Made by a program: the position numbers and the translations under genes
Notes under the pieces: model-generated
The model's database searches: none
The model's input: the letters and a program-made list of their open reading frames with translations, nothing else
What the model was told of the DNA's origin: nothing
Source: Kuschelorhynchus macadamiae
Taxonomy: Eukaryota; Arthropoda; Insecta; Coleoptera; Curculionidae
Length of the DNA: 64,000 nt
Direction of reading: 5' to 3'
Assembly: GCA_030620095.1 (NCBI GenBank)
Contig: JAUTXW010000351.1
Location: 106,001-170,000, forward strand
Shown here: positions 45,116-57,119 of the stretch, piece by piece
Layout: every line of letters begins with the position of its first letter
Numbering within the stretch: the first letter of the stretch is position 1

Positions 45116-45337
45116 TGAATGGAACTCCTATTTATTTTTCTCACTCAATTTTAAGAGTAAGCCAAATACTCGGGAATGCTTCCCGAGATGGTTATCTCTT
45201 TCGCACTTCCAGGTACCATCCACCACCAAAGAAAGCGGAACCTCGAAAAAAGAATGAACACTACGGTATCTCCCGACTATAAACTATCTTCTCCTGCAAT
45301 TGCTAACAGCAAAGTCTCGCTTCGAAAATATGCCTCA

Positions 45338-45640
45338 CAGATCCACTTCCTGGAGATCTTCGTCTAAGATTCTCTTCTAAACACCATATTTGTAATTCCT
45401 CTATCAAGCAGGCTTTTCTCTATCTAATGTCCTCAGGTCCGCTACCTGAAGGTCTTCGTCTTGGCTAGCGTACTCGTAACTCTCTGAAAAGTAGGCTTTC
45501 GCTTCTAGGTGCCCCACAGGTCTACTACCTGGAGCTCTTCTTCTCGATCTAGTCGGGTTGACTGCTCCCTGTCGACTGATTCAATTCAGTTCCTTGTGCA
45601 TATCAGGTCTACTACCTGGAGGTCTTCGTCTTGATCTCGC
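45338..45640 (+). repeat. Degenerate tandem repeat, unit about 86 bp (caggtctactacctgg units)
   Basis: Units start at 45338, 45434, 45517 and 45604 with CAG(G/A)TC(T/C)(A/G)C(T)(T/A)CCTGGAG and are followed by 'gtcttcgtct'. The CAGGT...ACCTG part can form a small hairpin. Bodies between the starts are poorly conserved. Confidence 0.7.
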
Positions 45641-46079
45641 CGCAAGGAAAATTTCATTAGCATCAAACGTTAGTCTAGCTGTTCAAGAGCAGCTGTTGTT
45701 CTGCTGTCTTAAGTGACCTTTCACAGTTCGAGGTTCAAGTCTTGTAATAGACCGTGCATCCTCAGCTTCCGAGGAAAATCTGAGACAAAGTTCGTCCGCT
45801 TGCTTTCTTGAAGAGAAAAACTTTTGAACTAGATATCTGTAACATTCGATCTGCACTAGTGGCTACTAGTGAGCTGAGAAGACTTGCACCCTGGTGGCGT
45901 GTAAGATAAATACGTAAGACCGATGTGCGTGGATGTATGCTTTTGTTCAAATGCGTCATCTTTCGTATGCCTACGTCTAGTTCCCGCAATTCGTTCTATC
46001 TCTACTTCAGGACGCCGAGAGTATAGAGAACGATGGCAAAGCAAAAATATTTGCCCCGGAAAGATCTGACTTTTATATT

Positions 46080-46470
46080 TTGCGAAGGTGGTGCACAGTG
46101 GGGCAATTTACTAATCTCAGCTGGAAAAAATTCAGCAAACCAAAAGTTTAAAACATTCATTTATTTGTTGATTAGGAATTAAAAGGCCATATTTTATTTA
46201 TTTATTACTAAAGATAACGGGTGCCACAAATAATTGGCTCACCCCTTAACTTGCTTACCAAGCACTAATTTCTATTATTGCAATAAAGTCTGGATAAAAT
46301 TTAGTTTTGCCTTATATGGTAGGAGGTAAGCACATTGCAGTTAGCACTTTTAATTAACTTTTAGGGGGATGAAAGACTTTCGTAATGCGGACAGCCTGCA
46401 TTAAATGTCAAGTAATAGCCGCTTTAAGAAGTACTACTGCGTAACGTTTTTGTTCTTTATACAAACTATA
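46080..46470. other. Flank upstream of the hAT pseudogene
   Basis: 'cagtggggcaatttac' at 46096 could be a hAT end, but no matching right end with an 8-bp duplication was found. Confidence 0.35.
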
Positions 46471-46479
46471 TTGTGTAAC

Positions 46480-48104
46480 TACTCTGCTAAAATCTAGCCG
46501 CCAACACAATGAACTAGTTGATAAAAAAAGGCAAATATTAAGAAGACTTATCGATGTTGTTTTTTTTCTAGGACAGCACGAATTAGGATTTAGAGGTCAT
46601 GACGAAACAAGGGTTTCTTCAAATAGAACAGCATTTCTAGCGTTTTTCGCGGAACGTCGAATGGAATCCAGAATGATTTAATTTCCGCTGGTACAACCAT
46701 TATTCTAAAAAGAATTAAGCAGGAGATTGGCGAGGCGCGGTTCATTGCTATTGTTCTGGACGAAACAACTGATATCACTAATTTTAGCCAATTATCTATA
46801 GTAATACGCTACGTTAAAACAGACGGAAGTATTCAAGATCGATTTTTAGGTTTTGAGAATGTGTCCGAAAATCGTACAGCAGATGCATTATATATCGTAG
46901 TTTATAACGTTACTAAAGAAATTAATGGAGAGAAAAAATTAGTTGCTCAAAGTTATGATGGAGCTGCAGTGATGGCAGGACAATTAGGGGGTCTGCAAGC
47001 TAATGTTCGAGAAACTTTCCCAAATGCTGTGTTTGTCCATTGTTTTGCTTATAATTTAAATTTAGTTTTATCCCAGTCCATCAATCACATTAAAGAGTGT
47101 AAAGTATTTTTCGTTACTTTAGATTGCATGGCTACTTTTTTTTCCAAGTCAACAAAACGTACACAAGCTTTGGACTCAAATGATTGCCCAAAGTAGCTCC
47201 TACAAGGTGGAACTATAATGGACGACTTGTGTTGACAGTATCTGAAAATCGTGAATCACTGATTGAACTATTTGAGAATATAATAGAAAATAATGAAACG
47301 TGGGACTCAGAAGCAATAAATAGTTCGAGGGGGTTTTTGGACTGTTTGAAACGAGATTTTAATTTTAATTATTTGTTGAACATATTTTCAGAAATATTTT
47401 CATTCTCGGACAATGTTTTTAATATATTACAAACTAAAACAAATGATATTGCTTTTTGCCTAAAAAAAGTGGATGATTTTAGGTCCATGTTAAGCCAAAA
47501 AAGAGATGACTTTGACCTATTTTGGGAGAAAACGATGATGTTAAATGTAGATCCACAAGCCAAGCGTCTTCGAACAGATAAGGTGGGAGATTTTCAAACA
47601 TCATACAGACGCCTCTTTTATGAAATAATCGATCAAATTCAGCAATAAATAAACTACAGATTTAACGGTTGAAATGAGTTTAAATTCCTCGAGCTCTGCA
47701 ATTTTGATGCATTTAAAGGAAAAACTTTTCCAGAAGATGCGTTTAAATCTCTTCTTCTTCATTATGGCCAGTTCTTCGACCGAGTATTACTGCGATCTGA
47801 ACTAAAAGTGATTTACGAAACTGATGGCAGTAGCGCAAAAAATGACGCTAAGGAACTAATGCAATTTTTAAAAGACAGGGAGCTGGAAAATGTCTACACC
47901 TAAATGTCGAAATTGTGTGCATTAGTATTGACAATATCTGCCACAAGTTCATCAGTAGAACGCAATTTTTCAACACTTAAACGTATAAAAAATTTCGTGA
48001 GAAATTCAACGGGGCAGGAGAGATTTTCGCACACATCGCTGTTGTCCATTGAAAATAAACTTCTCCAAAATATGTCGGAGCATCGAGGAAGTTGCAAACA
48101 ATGA
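46480..48104 (+). pseudogene. hAT-superfamily transposase pseudogene (ZMYM1-like)
   Basis: Plus strand, several frames: 'GQHELGFRGHDETRVSSNRT' (46570), 'ARFIAIVLDETTDITNFSQL' (catalytic Asp), 'VAQSYDGAAVMAGQLGG', 'AVFVHCFAYNLNLVLSQS', 'VAPTRWNYNGRLVLTV', and at 47904-48104 'TISATSSSVERNFSTLKRIK', the C-terminal hAT dimerisation block. The order matches hAT transposases of the type also found domesticated in zinc-finger MYM proteins. Stops at 46678, 47194 and 47646 and missing zinc-finger sequence show it is dead. Confidence 0.87.
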
Positions 48105-48384
48105 TCGAAGAATCGAATTACATTACAAATAGCTAATTTTCTAAAAATTGCTTCCCTTTCTTAAAATTTTACCGCACGCTCCTGACTGCACAGGTCTGCA
48201 TTAACGCTGTCCATTATTCACAAAACTTAATTTTCATGATTATACATCTGTGCTCTAACACTGAACTTAGATTACAAATCTGGGTTTTATTTTTCCAGTA
48301 CCGATGAACCTGCTTCGGGCCCCCCGAATTGTCATTTTCGACAAATTTTTTAATACATCATATTATTTATCTATGAGCAGCTTC

Positions 48385-48725
48385 TACCGCGGTTGCTTCA
48401 AGTGAAGACTTCACATTAGGGAAAGAGGGAAAGGCCTTTACTGGTAACTCATTCTATAATCGGGACACTAGGAGGATAAAAGAGTGAACAAGGTTGGTCT
48501 TTGTAGCTGGACGGTGAAGGGATGCATGGTAGTATTGGTAAAACAGACAGATGACTAACAATTCAACGATGCTCTAGTGAGGCAAGCTTCATTGTGATCT
48601 TTGGATCATCAATCGAACGAATAGCTTTTCTTTGGACATTATGGATTGAAGAAGCTGCTCCCCATATATGCGAGCAATACTCAACGCTGTGCCCATCTAA
48701 ATCTAACGGAGTTGATATCATCTGG
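48385..48725 (-). pseudogene. LINE fragment (reverse transcriptase C-terminal tail)
   Basis: Minus strand: 'EYCSHIWGAASSIHNVQRKA', 'IRSIDDPKITMKLASLEHR', then a broken 'LFYQYYHASL' and 'NELPVKAFPSFPNVKSSL', the order of the C-terminus of CR1/Jockey-type RTs. Only this tail remains. Confidence 0.75.
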
Positions 48726-48731
48726 ATGCTG

Positions 48732-48772
48732 GTTAGATGCATAATAAATTTAAGATTTATTATGCATCTAAC
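48732..48772. repeat. Perfect 18-bp-arm hairpin
   Basis: GTTAGATGCATAATAAAT, loop TTAAG, and the exact complement. The right half word 'agatttattatgcatctat' recurs at about 50131-50151 at the start of a family E duplication. Confidence 0.9.
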
Positions 48773-49344
48773 AAACTTTGTTTTTACTTTCTTTTCCGTC
48801 AGTACAGTCTGTCTGTTGAAATACTTACCTACTCGATTAACCAGAGTAAAAATAAATCAACCATTCTTTGATACAAGGAAGAATTCATAAAAAGGGTAGC
48901 TCCATTTAAAGATTTCTAAATTCAGGAAAAAATATATAAATATCGCTAGGTTTGACCTTTTCAACAAGTTTCAAATGTATACTTATTATAATATGTAATA
49001 TTAATTATATAATATAATATATATTATATATAATTTAATATATAATATTAATATTATATATGAAATTTGCAGATAATTGTCAGTTAATATTCTTGGAACA
49101 TTTATAACTTCAAAAAAATTAGTATCATTAACCTTACAATGCGTATAGAATTGTTTTTCACTAACAACGATAAATCTGGTAATTTCCATCCGTAAAATAA
49201 AAACCAAACAAACGCCAACCATGTCACTGACATTCCATTCTCTAGGTTAACATATTCATATCAAATTATTACATCAATATATATATATAGGAGAGAAACA
49301 GAAATTTCAATTTCTGTGCGGTTCTTGGTCGTAAAAAGTTATAC

Positions 49345-49594
49345 AAAACGAAACCAGTAACGGTAAGGATTACTCCTTCACCATTTTGTCGAGAATCGAC
49401 CAAAACATGACGCTATGTTTGGGGTATTTCGGTTTTAATACCGATACCCCCCAAGGAAACTGCCTGATGAGCCTTGCCAGGGCAGATACCACGGTAGCAG
49501 ATGGCACCTTGGCCCTGGAAACAAACATAGCGTCATGTTTTGGTCGATTCTCGACAAAATGGTGAAGGAGTAATCCTTTCCGTTACTGGTTTCG

Positions 49595-49598
<4 letters not shown>
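49345..49598. repeat. Foldback: 76-bp inverted repeats around a 102-bp centre
   Basis: 49345-49420 and 49523-49598 are inverse copies with one visible mismatch ('cggtaagg' versus 'cggaaagg'). The centre has its own short inversions ('ggtatttcgg'...'ccgatacc', 'gccagggc'...'gccctggc'). It directly abuts a (TA)n tract. Confidence 0.92.

Positions 49599-49655
<57 letters not shown>
49599..49655. repeat. (TA)n microsatellite
   Basis: TA dinucleotides directly after the foldback arm; generates the Tyr-Ile open frame on the minus strand. Confidence 0.98.
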
Positions 49656-49657
<2 letters not shown>

Positions 49658-49692
49658 TATCAAAGACTTGCAAATCAAGTAAGAAAATGTAA

Positions 49693-50500
49693 TCCATTGA
49701 AACTGGGAACAAGATTTGATTAAGGTTGCTCGGCACAATTATACACTAAATTTAGATTTTTAAATTTGTATTTATGCTGTTTTCAACGTAACATATGTTG
49801 CACCAAACAAGTTTCAGTGTTAGGCATACAGATAATTGACAAAATATATTAACAAACATGCAAATTAAAAATATGTAGTTTCAGCTAAAACTTTGTCGTT
49901 GTTATAACGTCGTTTAACTGTAAACTAAATTAGATTTTAAGACCATTCATTCGTAGATGGTTTCGAAAAAATATATATCTAAACAACAATTTCTAAATAT
50001 TTCGAAATTCCACCTTTCATGGGATGACAGGGAGACAAATGCTAACATTGTGTCAAATAGCGACTATACATTCTGAACCATTTTAAAAATATTATCTCAA
50101 TGCGTGTTACACGGCAATAATTTTAAATTTGAGATTTATTATGCATCTATCCATTGAAACTGTGAACAAGATTTGATTAAGGTTGCTCGGCACAATTATA
50201 CACTAAATTTAGATTTTTAAATTTGTATTTATGCTGTTTTCAACGCAACATATGTTGCACCAAACAAGTTTCAGTGTTAGGCATAAAGATAAATGATAAA
50301 ATATATAATTAAACATGCAAATTAAAAATACGTAGTTTTAGCTAAAACTTTGTCGTTGTTATAACGTCGTTTAACTGTAAACTAAATTGGATGTTAAGAC
50401 CGTTCATTCGTAGATGGTTTTCGAAAAAATAAATATCTAAATAACAATTTCTAAATATTTCGAAATTTCACCTTTCATGGGATGACAGGGAGACAAATGC
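49693..50500. repeat. Direct duplication of a 350-bp part of family E
   Basis: 49693-50042 and 50150-50500 match closely over their whole length ('tccattgaaact' to 'agggagacaaatgc'), separated by about 107 bp. The substitutions are scattered, e.g. 'gggaacaag' versus 'gtgaacaag'. Confidence 0.92.
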
Positions 50501-50504
50501 GATG

Positions 50505-51940
50505 ACGACAATTGCTTTCAATAATAAATTTCTGAAGCTATGAAACGGACCACCCATTTTTTCACCTAATTTCAAAACTCGATTAACAAACATGTTTTTT
50601 ATCGATATTTTAATTATTTTTTTTTATTTGACATCTCTATGTTTCTAGGTCTTAGTCTCTTATATACAAGGCAGGACTCAATTCTCAACGAATTATACAA
50701 TTTGTAAGCTTTTGGATAATCCCAGACTTCTAGTTTTATTTCTTTTTTTGAAAATCGTTAATATCTCTTTTTCAAAAACCAAAATGTTTGTAAACAATAC
50801 TACATTAATGAGAATAAAAAGAAATAAAAACTATAAAATAAAAAATTACTAGCAAAACGGTAAAAAAATGCAATGTTGATCTATTATTTAGTTGATCCTA
50901 GCAAAGTAAATTAACTACGAGAAGTAAAAGCACTGGCAGTCGGCGACTTGAAAATCGTTGATCACAAGCCTTCCAACATCTTCGCAGAAAGCGGGCTGAT
51001 CCTTAAGTTTACGAGGGACGATAGATACTTAAACTGGAAATACGGGGGCTATTCAGTACCCTTTGTTTTGAACGAATTTACTTGTTTAAATTGAATTAAG
51101 TGGTAAACAAAAGTACAAATGAGTAATAGGTGTTTTATATTGTGCAAACAATGTTTTCCTGGGGTTCATGTATTTCATTTATTTGCTTTTTAGATATTTA
51201 ATAAAGTTACGTCAACTGATGAGATGTAGAGACAGCTATTAAAATTTTAGATTTTATTGAAGCAACTTTGGTCTACTCATCTTGGCATTTATTAAAAAGC
51301 ATGAAATCAAACCGAAAACTGGGTGATCAGTGCGCGAGAGATGAGTTCCCTGATGAGCGAAAATTTGCTTAAAAATAAAACGAATAAGGCAAATTGAAAA
51401 TTTTAAATAAATAAATTAAGTAGAATATGGACTAGTAGCGTTTCTACACAAATATGTATATACAATACGCCTGTCTAGCAGAGCTGAAATGAATCCTCTC
51501 AAAAAGGATCCGAATCTGAAAAAAGATTTGATAACAAAAAGTACCCGAATCAAATGACTCGAATCATTTTTTTCGAATCACGAATCCGAATCCTATCACT
51601 GGTATATTTATTTATCAATCTCAGTTTATTATTAACTTAGAGTTTAATTAAAAGTATATTGAAAAACAAATAATAATAATAATAGTAATATTAATAATAA
51701 TACGCAAATCGTGAGTACGTGGAAAACTAAAATTAACTAAGAACACAAAAAGAACATCGATACAGAAGAGATCTACATCAGGGAGATTCACTCAGCGCTT
51801 TGTGGTTGTGCCTCTGTCTCAGTCCACTCTAAAACACACTGAATAACCCAAACTTCGGATTCCACATTCCACAACACCAAAAAAATAACCTACACAGAAT
51901 AAACCATCTCATGTACATACATGGATGACATAAAATTATA
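50505..51940. other. AT-rich stretch without recognised genes
   Basis: 51490-51600 is rich in GAATC/GATTC words and begins CAGAGCTGAAATGAATCC and ends CACTGG, suggesting a hAT-like end pair, but the flanking 8-mers differ so no element is called. Confidence 0.4.
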
Positions 51941-51949
51941 AGCAAGCTT

Positions 51950-53010
51950 AAAATTGAAGAAACATTTACCCTGGATATCAACATGGAATTTGGTATAAGT
52001 AAATGCAAGCTACTTCATATCAACAAGGGGACAGTGGAAAGACCACCCTACGATGGAAACAATCAACAATGAAACCATAGATAACATGCTCAAGGAACAA
52101 ACATACAGATACCTAGGCTTCCATCAAAGCACCAAAATTAACCACACTCATATCAAATCAGAGCTCAAGACAGAATTTAAAACCAGACTCACAAAACTAC
52201 TAAAAGCAACACTGAACTCCAGAAATCTATAAAAAGCTTTTAAACTTTCGCCAATCCTATTCTTACGTATTCGTTTGGTATCATTAAATAGTCACATACA
52301 GACATAAAAAATATTCACATTCTTATACGTTCTGAATTCACTAAATACAGGAAGTTACACCCCAACGCGTGCAAGGAAAGGCTCACCATCGAGAGAAGAA
52401 GGAGAGAGGGGAATTATAGATATACAATGGCTAAATAAAAAACAAATTTAAGAACTCAGAAAATTCTTCCACAACAAACAAACTAATCTCCACAAGGCAA
52501 TAGTGAAGGCGGACAAGAATTATACATACACCGCTCGACCAAACGAGCCATGCAGCAGACGCACACAATCACATCCAATCACGGAAAAGAAAAGATGAAC
52601 ACCTGGTCTGAAAAAACACTACACGGAAGACACAGATAACACATAAAGCAAGACCACATACATAAAAAGCTTTCATATACGTGGTTACAAGAAGAGCAGC
52701 TATTCCCCGAAACAGAAGGCTTGCTGCGTGCTATCCAGGACAAAGTCATAGCAACCACAAACTACCAAAAGGACATCATCAAGAACACAACCATTGAAAA
52801 CGAGAAGTGCAGGAGATGTCCTCAGCAGAGAGAAACGATCGATCACATAACGAGTGGATGTAGAATAATGGCCGGAACTGAATAAACCGCGAGAGACAAC
52901 TCAGCAGCGAAGGTCGTTTATCAATCATTAGCCACAACATAAAAACTAACGGAGAACACAGACCTTTACTACCATTATACAACAATATAAATACTCAAGT
53001 AGAAGTTTAA
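51950..53010 (+). pseudogene. LINE with CCHC tail (R2/R4-like), copy 2
   Basis: Plus strand: 'YMDDIKL' (catalytic YMDD, about 51917), 'FGISKCKLLHINKGTVE', 'QTYRYLGFHQSTKINHTHI', 'LTKLLKATLNSRNL', 'LTIERRRRERGIIDIQWLNK', 'LHKAIVKADKNYTPLD' and 'EKCRRCPQQRETIDHITSGC' then 'RIMAGTE'. It shares the TIDHITSGC zinc-knuckle block with copy 1 at 31.1 kb. Stops and shifts throughout; the REL nuclease is not readable. Confidence 0.75.
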
Positions 53011-53039
53011 ACAATATATCTGTAAATGTGCAAACAGTA

Positions 53040-56000
53040 GATTTAAATGAGGGTCTCCAAACTCTTTATAGCTGCCATGAGAAGTTTTTTAAAAGTCTCA
53101 TCTGGCGAACTAAAATATAGATAGTGTATTTATCAACCCACACATTCTTTATAGGTGAAAACTTAGAGATACCCCAAGCAATATAGCAAGAGTTTATAAT
53201 TAACTATAAATATAAAATATTCAGGTATCAAAACAGAAATCTAGGAATAAAGGAAGCTTGCTGTAAATAGTAAATTGAGACATAGGTACTTAAATATATC
53301 ATTTATAAGAAATACTGTGATAGTGATATAATTGTACCTATTTACATGTTTAAAATAATTAGTAAATGTTAAGTTAACATTCATATTAACAACCTATTTT
53401 CAAGATAAAATAAATAGTTAATATCATAACATGGTGCAGTCGGTCGGACTAAAGGTTAAGTTGCAGAATCCTACCTCATAACTTTGGGATACTATCGGAG
53501 TTGAAGTTGGCCGAAAAAGAAATTATACTATTAAAACTGCAAGTGGTCGAATTTATATTTACAACAGATAACTTTCAACTCATTTCAGAAGGAAATGGAA
53601 AAGAAGAATCGGAATGTTGACCAGAGACAAAAAGCGAAGCTTTCAAGATATGAATGTAACTACTTATTTTTGAAATGATTAATTTATTATATTAACAAAT
53701 ACTAAAAAGATTACTATATATAAATGGCAATGTGCTAGACAAACAGACCGCCAACACCAAGAAAGGTGAACTCTTAAGAATAAATTGGCGTATAATACTA
53801 GCTATACAAAATATACACTTCAAAGGATTGTAAGGAAAATTTTACTTGAGAAGTATTTAATAATAGGAAAATCATCAAACAATACATAAAAACATGATTC
53901 CACAGATATAAACGAATATTAAATATCTTGTCTAGACATCCACACAAATAATATGTAAAAAATTGATTTTCCCTAATTATTGTCAATTGATTTTTGTACC
54001 TTGTAAAATCTCAATTTTATTTTAAATGACACTACTAATTTTGAATTAAAATGGGGTACATAGCAATTAAACAATTGCTTTGTTTCAACGCATGTAAGTG
54101 CATAACAGTTTAGATAGTATTAATTAGTGACCTAAATCAGAATGATAGCATAATAATACGTGTGATATAAGTTATTTACGTAGTTGATAACAAGGTTAAT
54201 ATTAATTAAATACGAAGGAAAGGAAGTTCACCTACCATTTGTCTAAAAAAATATAATTCAATGTGTTTTATTTAATTTTTAATTAGGATAAAAGATTATT
54301 TTTAATTAAATTTGAAATTGTATTGAATTTTTTGAGAACATTTTTTATATATTCTACATATACCACGTTATGCTCTATCAAATTAAATATGAATTGAAAG
54401 TGAAATAATGCTGGCGTGTCGTCGCCATTTTTTTTTAATTCGTATATCTATATGGAAATAACTTTACCGGTCATAAGAACCTGACTCTGAGGATGACAGA
54501 GAAAGGTATCAAAATGTAGGAGATGACTAAAAAGTTTGATTAGAGTGTCTAGAAAAACTGCAAAAACTCAGATTATTTCTTTTTTTCGAAATTTTGTATT
54601 CACATTAATAATAGCAGAAATGGATGTTTGAAAGATCATATAACAAATAATGATAATTGTATAGAATCATTCAAATACAATCTTTATTTTCAGATCCAAT
54701 ATCTTGGCTTTTGTTACTTAATTTACAAGTCGTTAATAGATACTGTAGATGTAACAGTTTGATATGAAAACATAGTATTAGCTAAACAAATAGCAAGGTC
54801 AGTAACATATCGATTTATTTCATATTGGTTTACCAATGAAAATTATACATTTACTTTTTTATTGATACTAAAAGTAAACAAAAAGGTTAATGCGTATTTA
54901 ATAGTCTTTGTGTATAAATAATAAATTGGGTATAGTTCTGAGAGTAAAATGGTTCTCCAAATAAACTAGGACTTGGAAATGATCCAAAATGCAGGTTCTG
55001 CTTGAAAAATATGTTCATGTTCATTTCGATATTTTTAGAAGTAATTTTTTTTGTATAGAAAGCAAAACCTTTTCTTTTGTTGACTCCAAAAATTATCAAT
55101 AAGGCAATAATTAAAATTAGCCTTAAAAATGTTGTCTCTGTTTTTTAACTGGATGCTTAACTAAGCAAAGCTCATCAAAGTGCATTTTGCCTCTGAGCTT
55201 CAAATTCTGGCTTTTTTCTCTTAAATTAGAAATATTTTTACACTGTATCTAAAATTGATGCTCCGTCAGTCAAATTTATATTACTTTTGTAGGGCATTTG
55301 CAACTAAGTATACTGACTTAAAATTTTAAACATAAAAGGAATAATAAAAAAAACTTCAAAATTCTTGATTTTTTTTTAAATCGAAGCTTCTCGAATTTAG
55401 ATGATTTCAGTTCATGTCAAATTTTTATTGCTGCAATTGGTTGTATTCTTTCTGACGGGTAGTGTTAAAGCCTAAAGCTTTCTAGTTATACTGAGCGCCT
55501 TTTGAAATATTACATACAAAATTGGAAATAATTTCGGAGTTGTTTTTATTGTTAACTAATTAGATATCTTGATGTTTTTATATTATTATTGCATATAAAA
55601 TCTTGAACTCATGGGCAAAATGTGAAGTCATGTTCTTTTTTCCAAATTTTGACAAGTTACATAGAAAGTAAGTGAAGATTAAAAGTTAACCTCAAAGACT
55701 CTATACTTAGTACGAGTGTCCCTACCATATATTAACTTTTTTAGACATTTACTCGATTTAAAAGTATTGATGTAACGTATGAAGTAATACATACATGTGT
55801 TTAAGCGAATGTTTCAAAATCATTTTTTTATTTCATTAAAACATTTTTTATACGTAGGTACAAAGCTTCTCCGGTAATTTACATTCAATAGTATTCAGAA
55901 TAAAATTTAAATTGACTACCGTTTCTGCCTAAATTACAATATTTTATGTTGTTGAGCCAGGACATTAAAACCATTGCACTGTGTTGGAAACGGATTTAGA

Positions 56001-56050
56001 CCTATAAACTGTGGACATGGAACCCAGAGGAAACATCTTTTAGCGAATAT
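53040..56050. other. AT-rich stretch, mostly unrecognised; partial family E match
   Basis: 54690-54840 repeats family E words ('atactgtagatgtaacagtt', 'aacatatcgatttatttcat') in direct orientation to copy 1. Otherwise no frames with motifs. Small frames at 53798-53986 and 54887-55099 are not recognised. Confidence 0.4.
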
Positions 56051-56175
56051 ATTTGTAAAAAATCGGTAAATTTCCTTTACCCGGAACTTCGTTGTTATGA
56101 TTTTTTCCTTTTATTAGGAATAGTGAAGTGTGGCCCTATTTAGTTCGGTACATAGTCATTTAGTGTGTATATATG

Positions 56176-56224
<49 letters not shown>

Positions 56225-56890
56225 TTCGCCATATTGGATTCCTACCAATATTTGACCAGTTTCTATCTATGCCACACATGATTTTTGGGCATAAATTCGT
56301 ATCGTATCCCTATATCACATTTAATTTTTCTTTCAGTTGAATAAGAAGATTTTTTTTACGTTGATTTTTTAAACCTTTTATTTGGCAGCCATTTTGTTTG
56401 GCCATCTTAAATTCTTTACCAGCTTATCTCTCTCTATTAAGGCTTGCACAAAATTTGAAATTAATCTGTAAGTAGTTTTTCCGGGCTGTTTGTTTTTATA
56501 TTTTTTTAGGCCGCCATTTTGTTTTTCTATCTTGGATTCATTCCAAAACGTTACCAGTTCATTCCTATGTAATACTTGATTTTTGTGCAAAATTTTAGGT
56601 AAATTGGATAATTAGTTTTTTAGTAATATTTTTTTTAATGATTTATTAAGCCGCCATCTTGTTCCGTTATATAAGATTTTTAACAAAATATTACCAGGTT
56701 ATCCCCAAATGACCCATAACGTTTGACAAACATTCGAAGTCAATCGGATATGATAAATTGATGAAACATATTTTTTTGTATGTAGGGACCCGAAAACGTG
56801 AAGATATATAAAACTTGGTGATTTTTTTCACCATTACAGATATTTTATTTGACCGCCATTTTGTTCCGCCATCTTTGTTTTGTTCAACCA
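56050..56890 (+). repeat. Interspersed repeat family A, copy 4, with internal tandem units and (TA)n
   Basis: It starts 'aaatcggtaaatttccttta', has (TA)n at about 56178-56221, then units with 'gccgccattttgtt'-type words at about 56233, 56386, 56510, 56650 and 56850, spaced 120-200 bp. Each unit carries 'ttaccagtt', 'aaatttgaaat' and 'gtagttttt'. Confidence 0.75.
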
Positions 56891-57119
56891 TCCACTTGTA
56901 TAAGTAAATATTTATAAATATTCACATGTGAATAAAACAGTACGCAACATATGTAAACATAAATAGACAAAAAAGTTTACTAAGTTTAGTAGTTACTAAA
57001 CAATAATAAAACTCTTAATTTAGTTTGCTATTTAGCTCTTTAATTAGCTCATAAATGTGTAATTGTGTAAAAAATATTATCCGTCAGTAAGTGCTTTATT
57101 TTAGATTAAAATGTTTTAA

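Larger units (their letters stand above)
44000..46075. other. GC-richer region with degenerate tandem arrays, no recognised gene
   Basis: Unlike its AT-rich surroundings, this 2 kb is near-balanced in base composition. It holds an approximately 170-bp repeat and an approximately 86-bp repeat (separate entries). The frames at 44006-44344 (-) and 45762-45989 (-) show no known domain. 'aggaaggtcgtcaattgagc' followed by 'aaaacgttgc' at about 44476 resembles PLE/ribozyme wording only loosely. Short tRNA-primer-like words (tggcgcacaaggtaag, 44519) occur but no long terminal repeats were found. Confidence 0.5.
48870..50042 (-). repeat. Interspersed repeat family E, copy 2 (inverted to copy 1), split by a foldback and (TA)n
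   Basis: Minus-strand match to 43080-43900, including 'gcataccattctctaggtta'-type words, up to about 49270. A foldback plus (TA)n (49300-49655) intervenes, then the match resumes at 49660 ('cttgcaaatcaagtaag') to about 49960. Confidence 0.7.

Noticed and set aside
46096..46112. 'cagtggggcaatttac' as the left end of the hAT pseudogene
   Set aside because: No inverse end or 8-bp duplication could be found downstream of 48104.
49440..49500. Hammerhead core in the foldback centre ('cctgatgagccttgcc')
   Set aside because: CTGATGAG is present but no GAAA strand follows in the right position.
51480..51605. Possible hAT element starting CAGAGCTGAAATG and ending CACTG
   Set aside because: Flanking 8-mers differ (ctgtctag versus gtatattt) and the ends match poorly.
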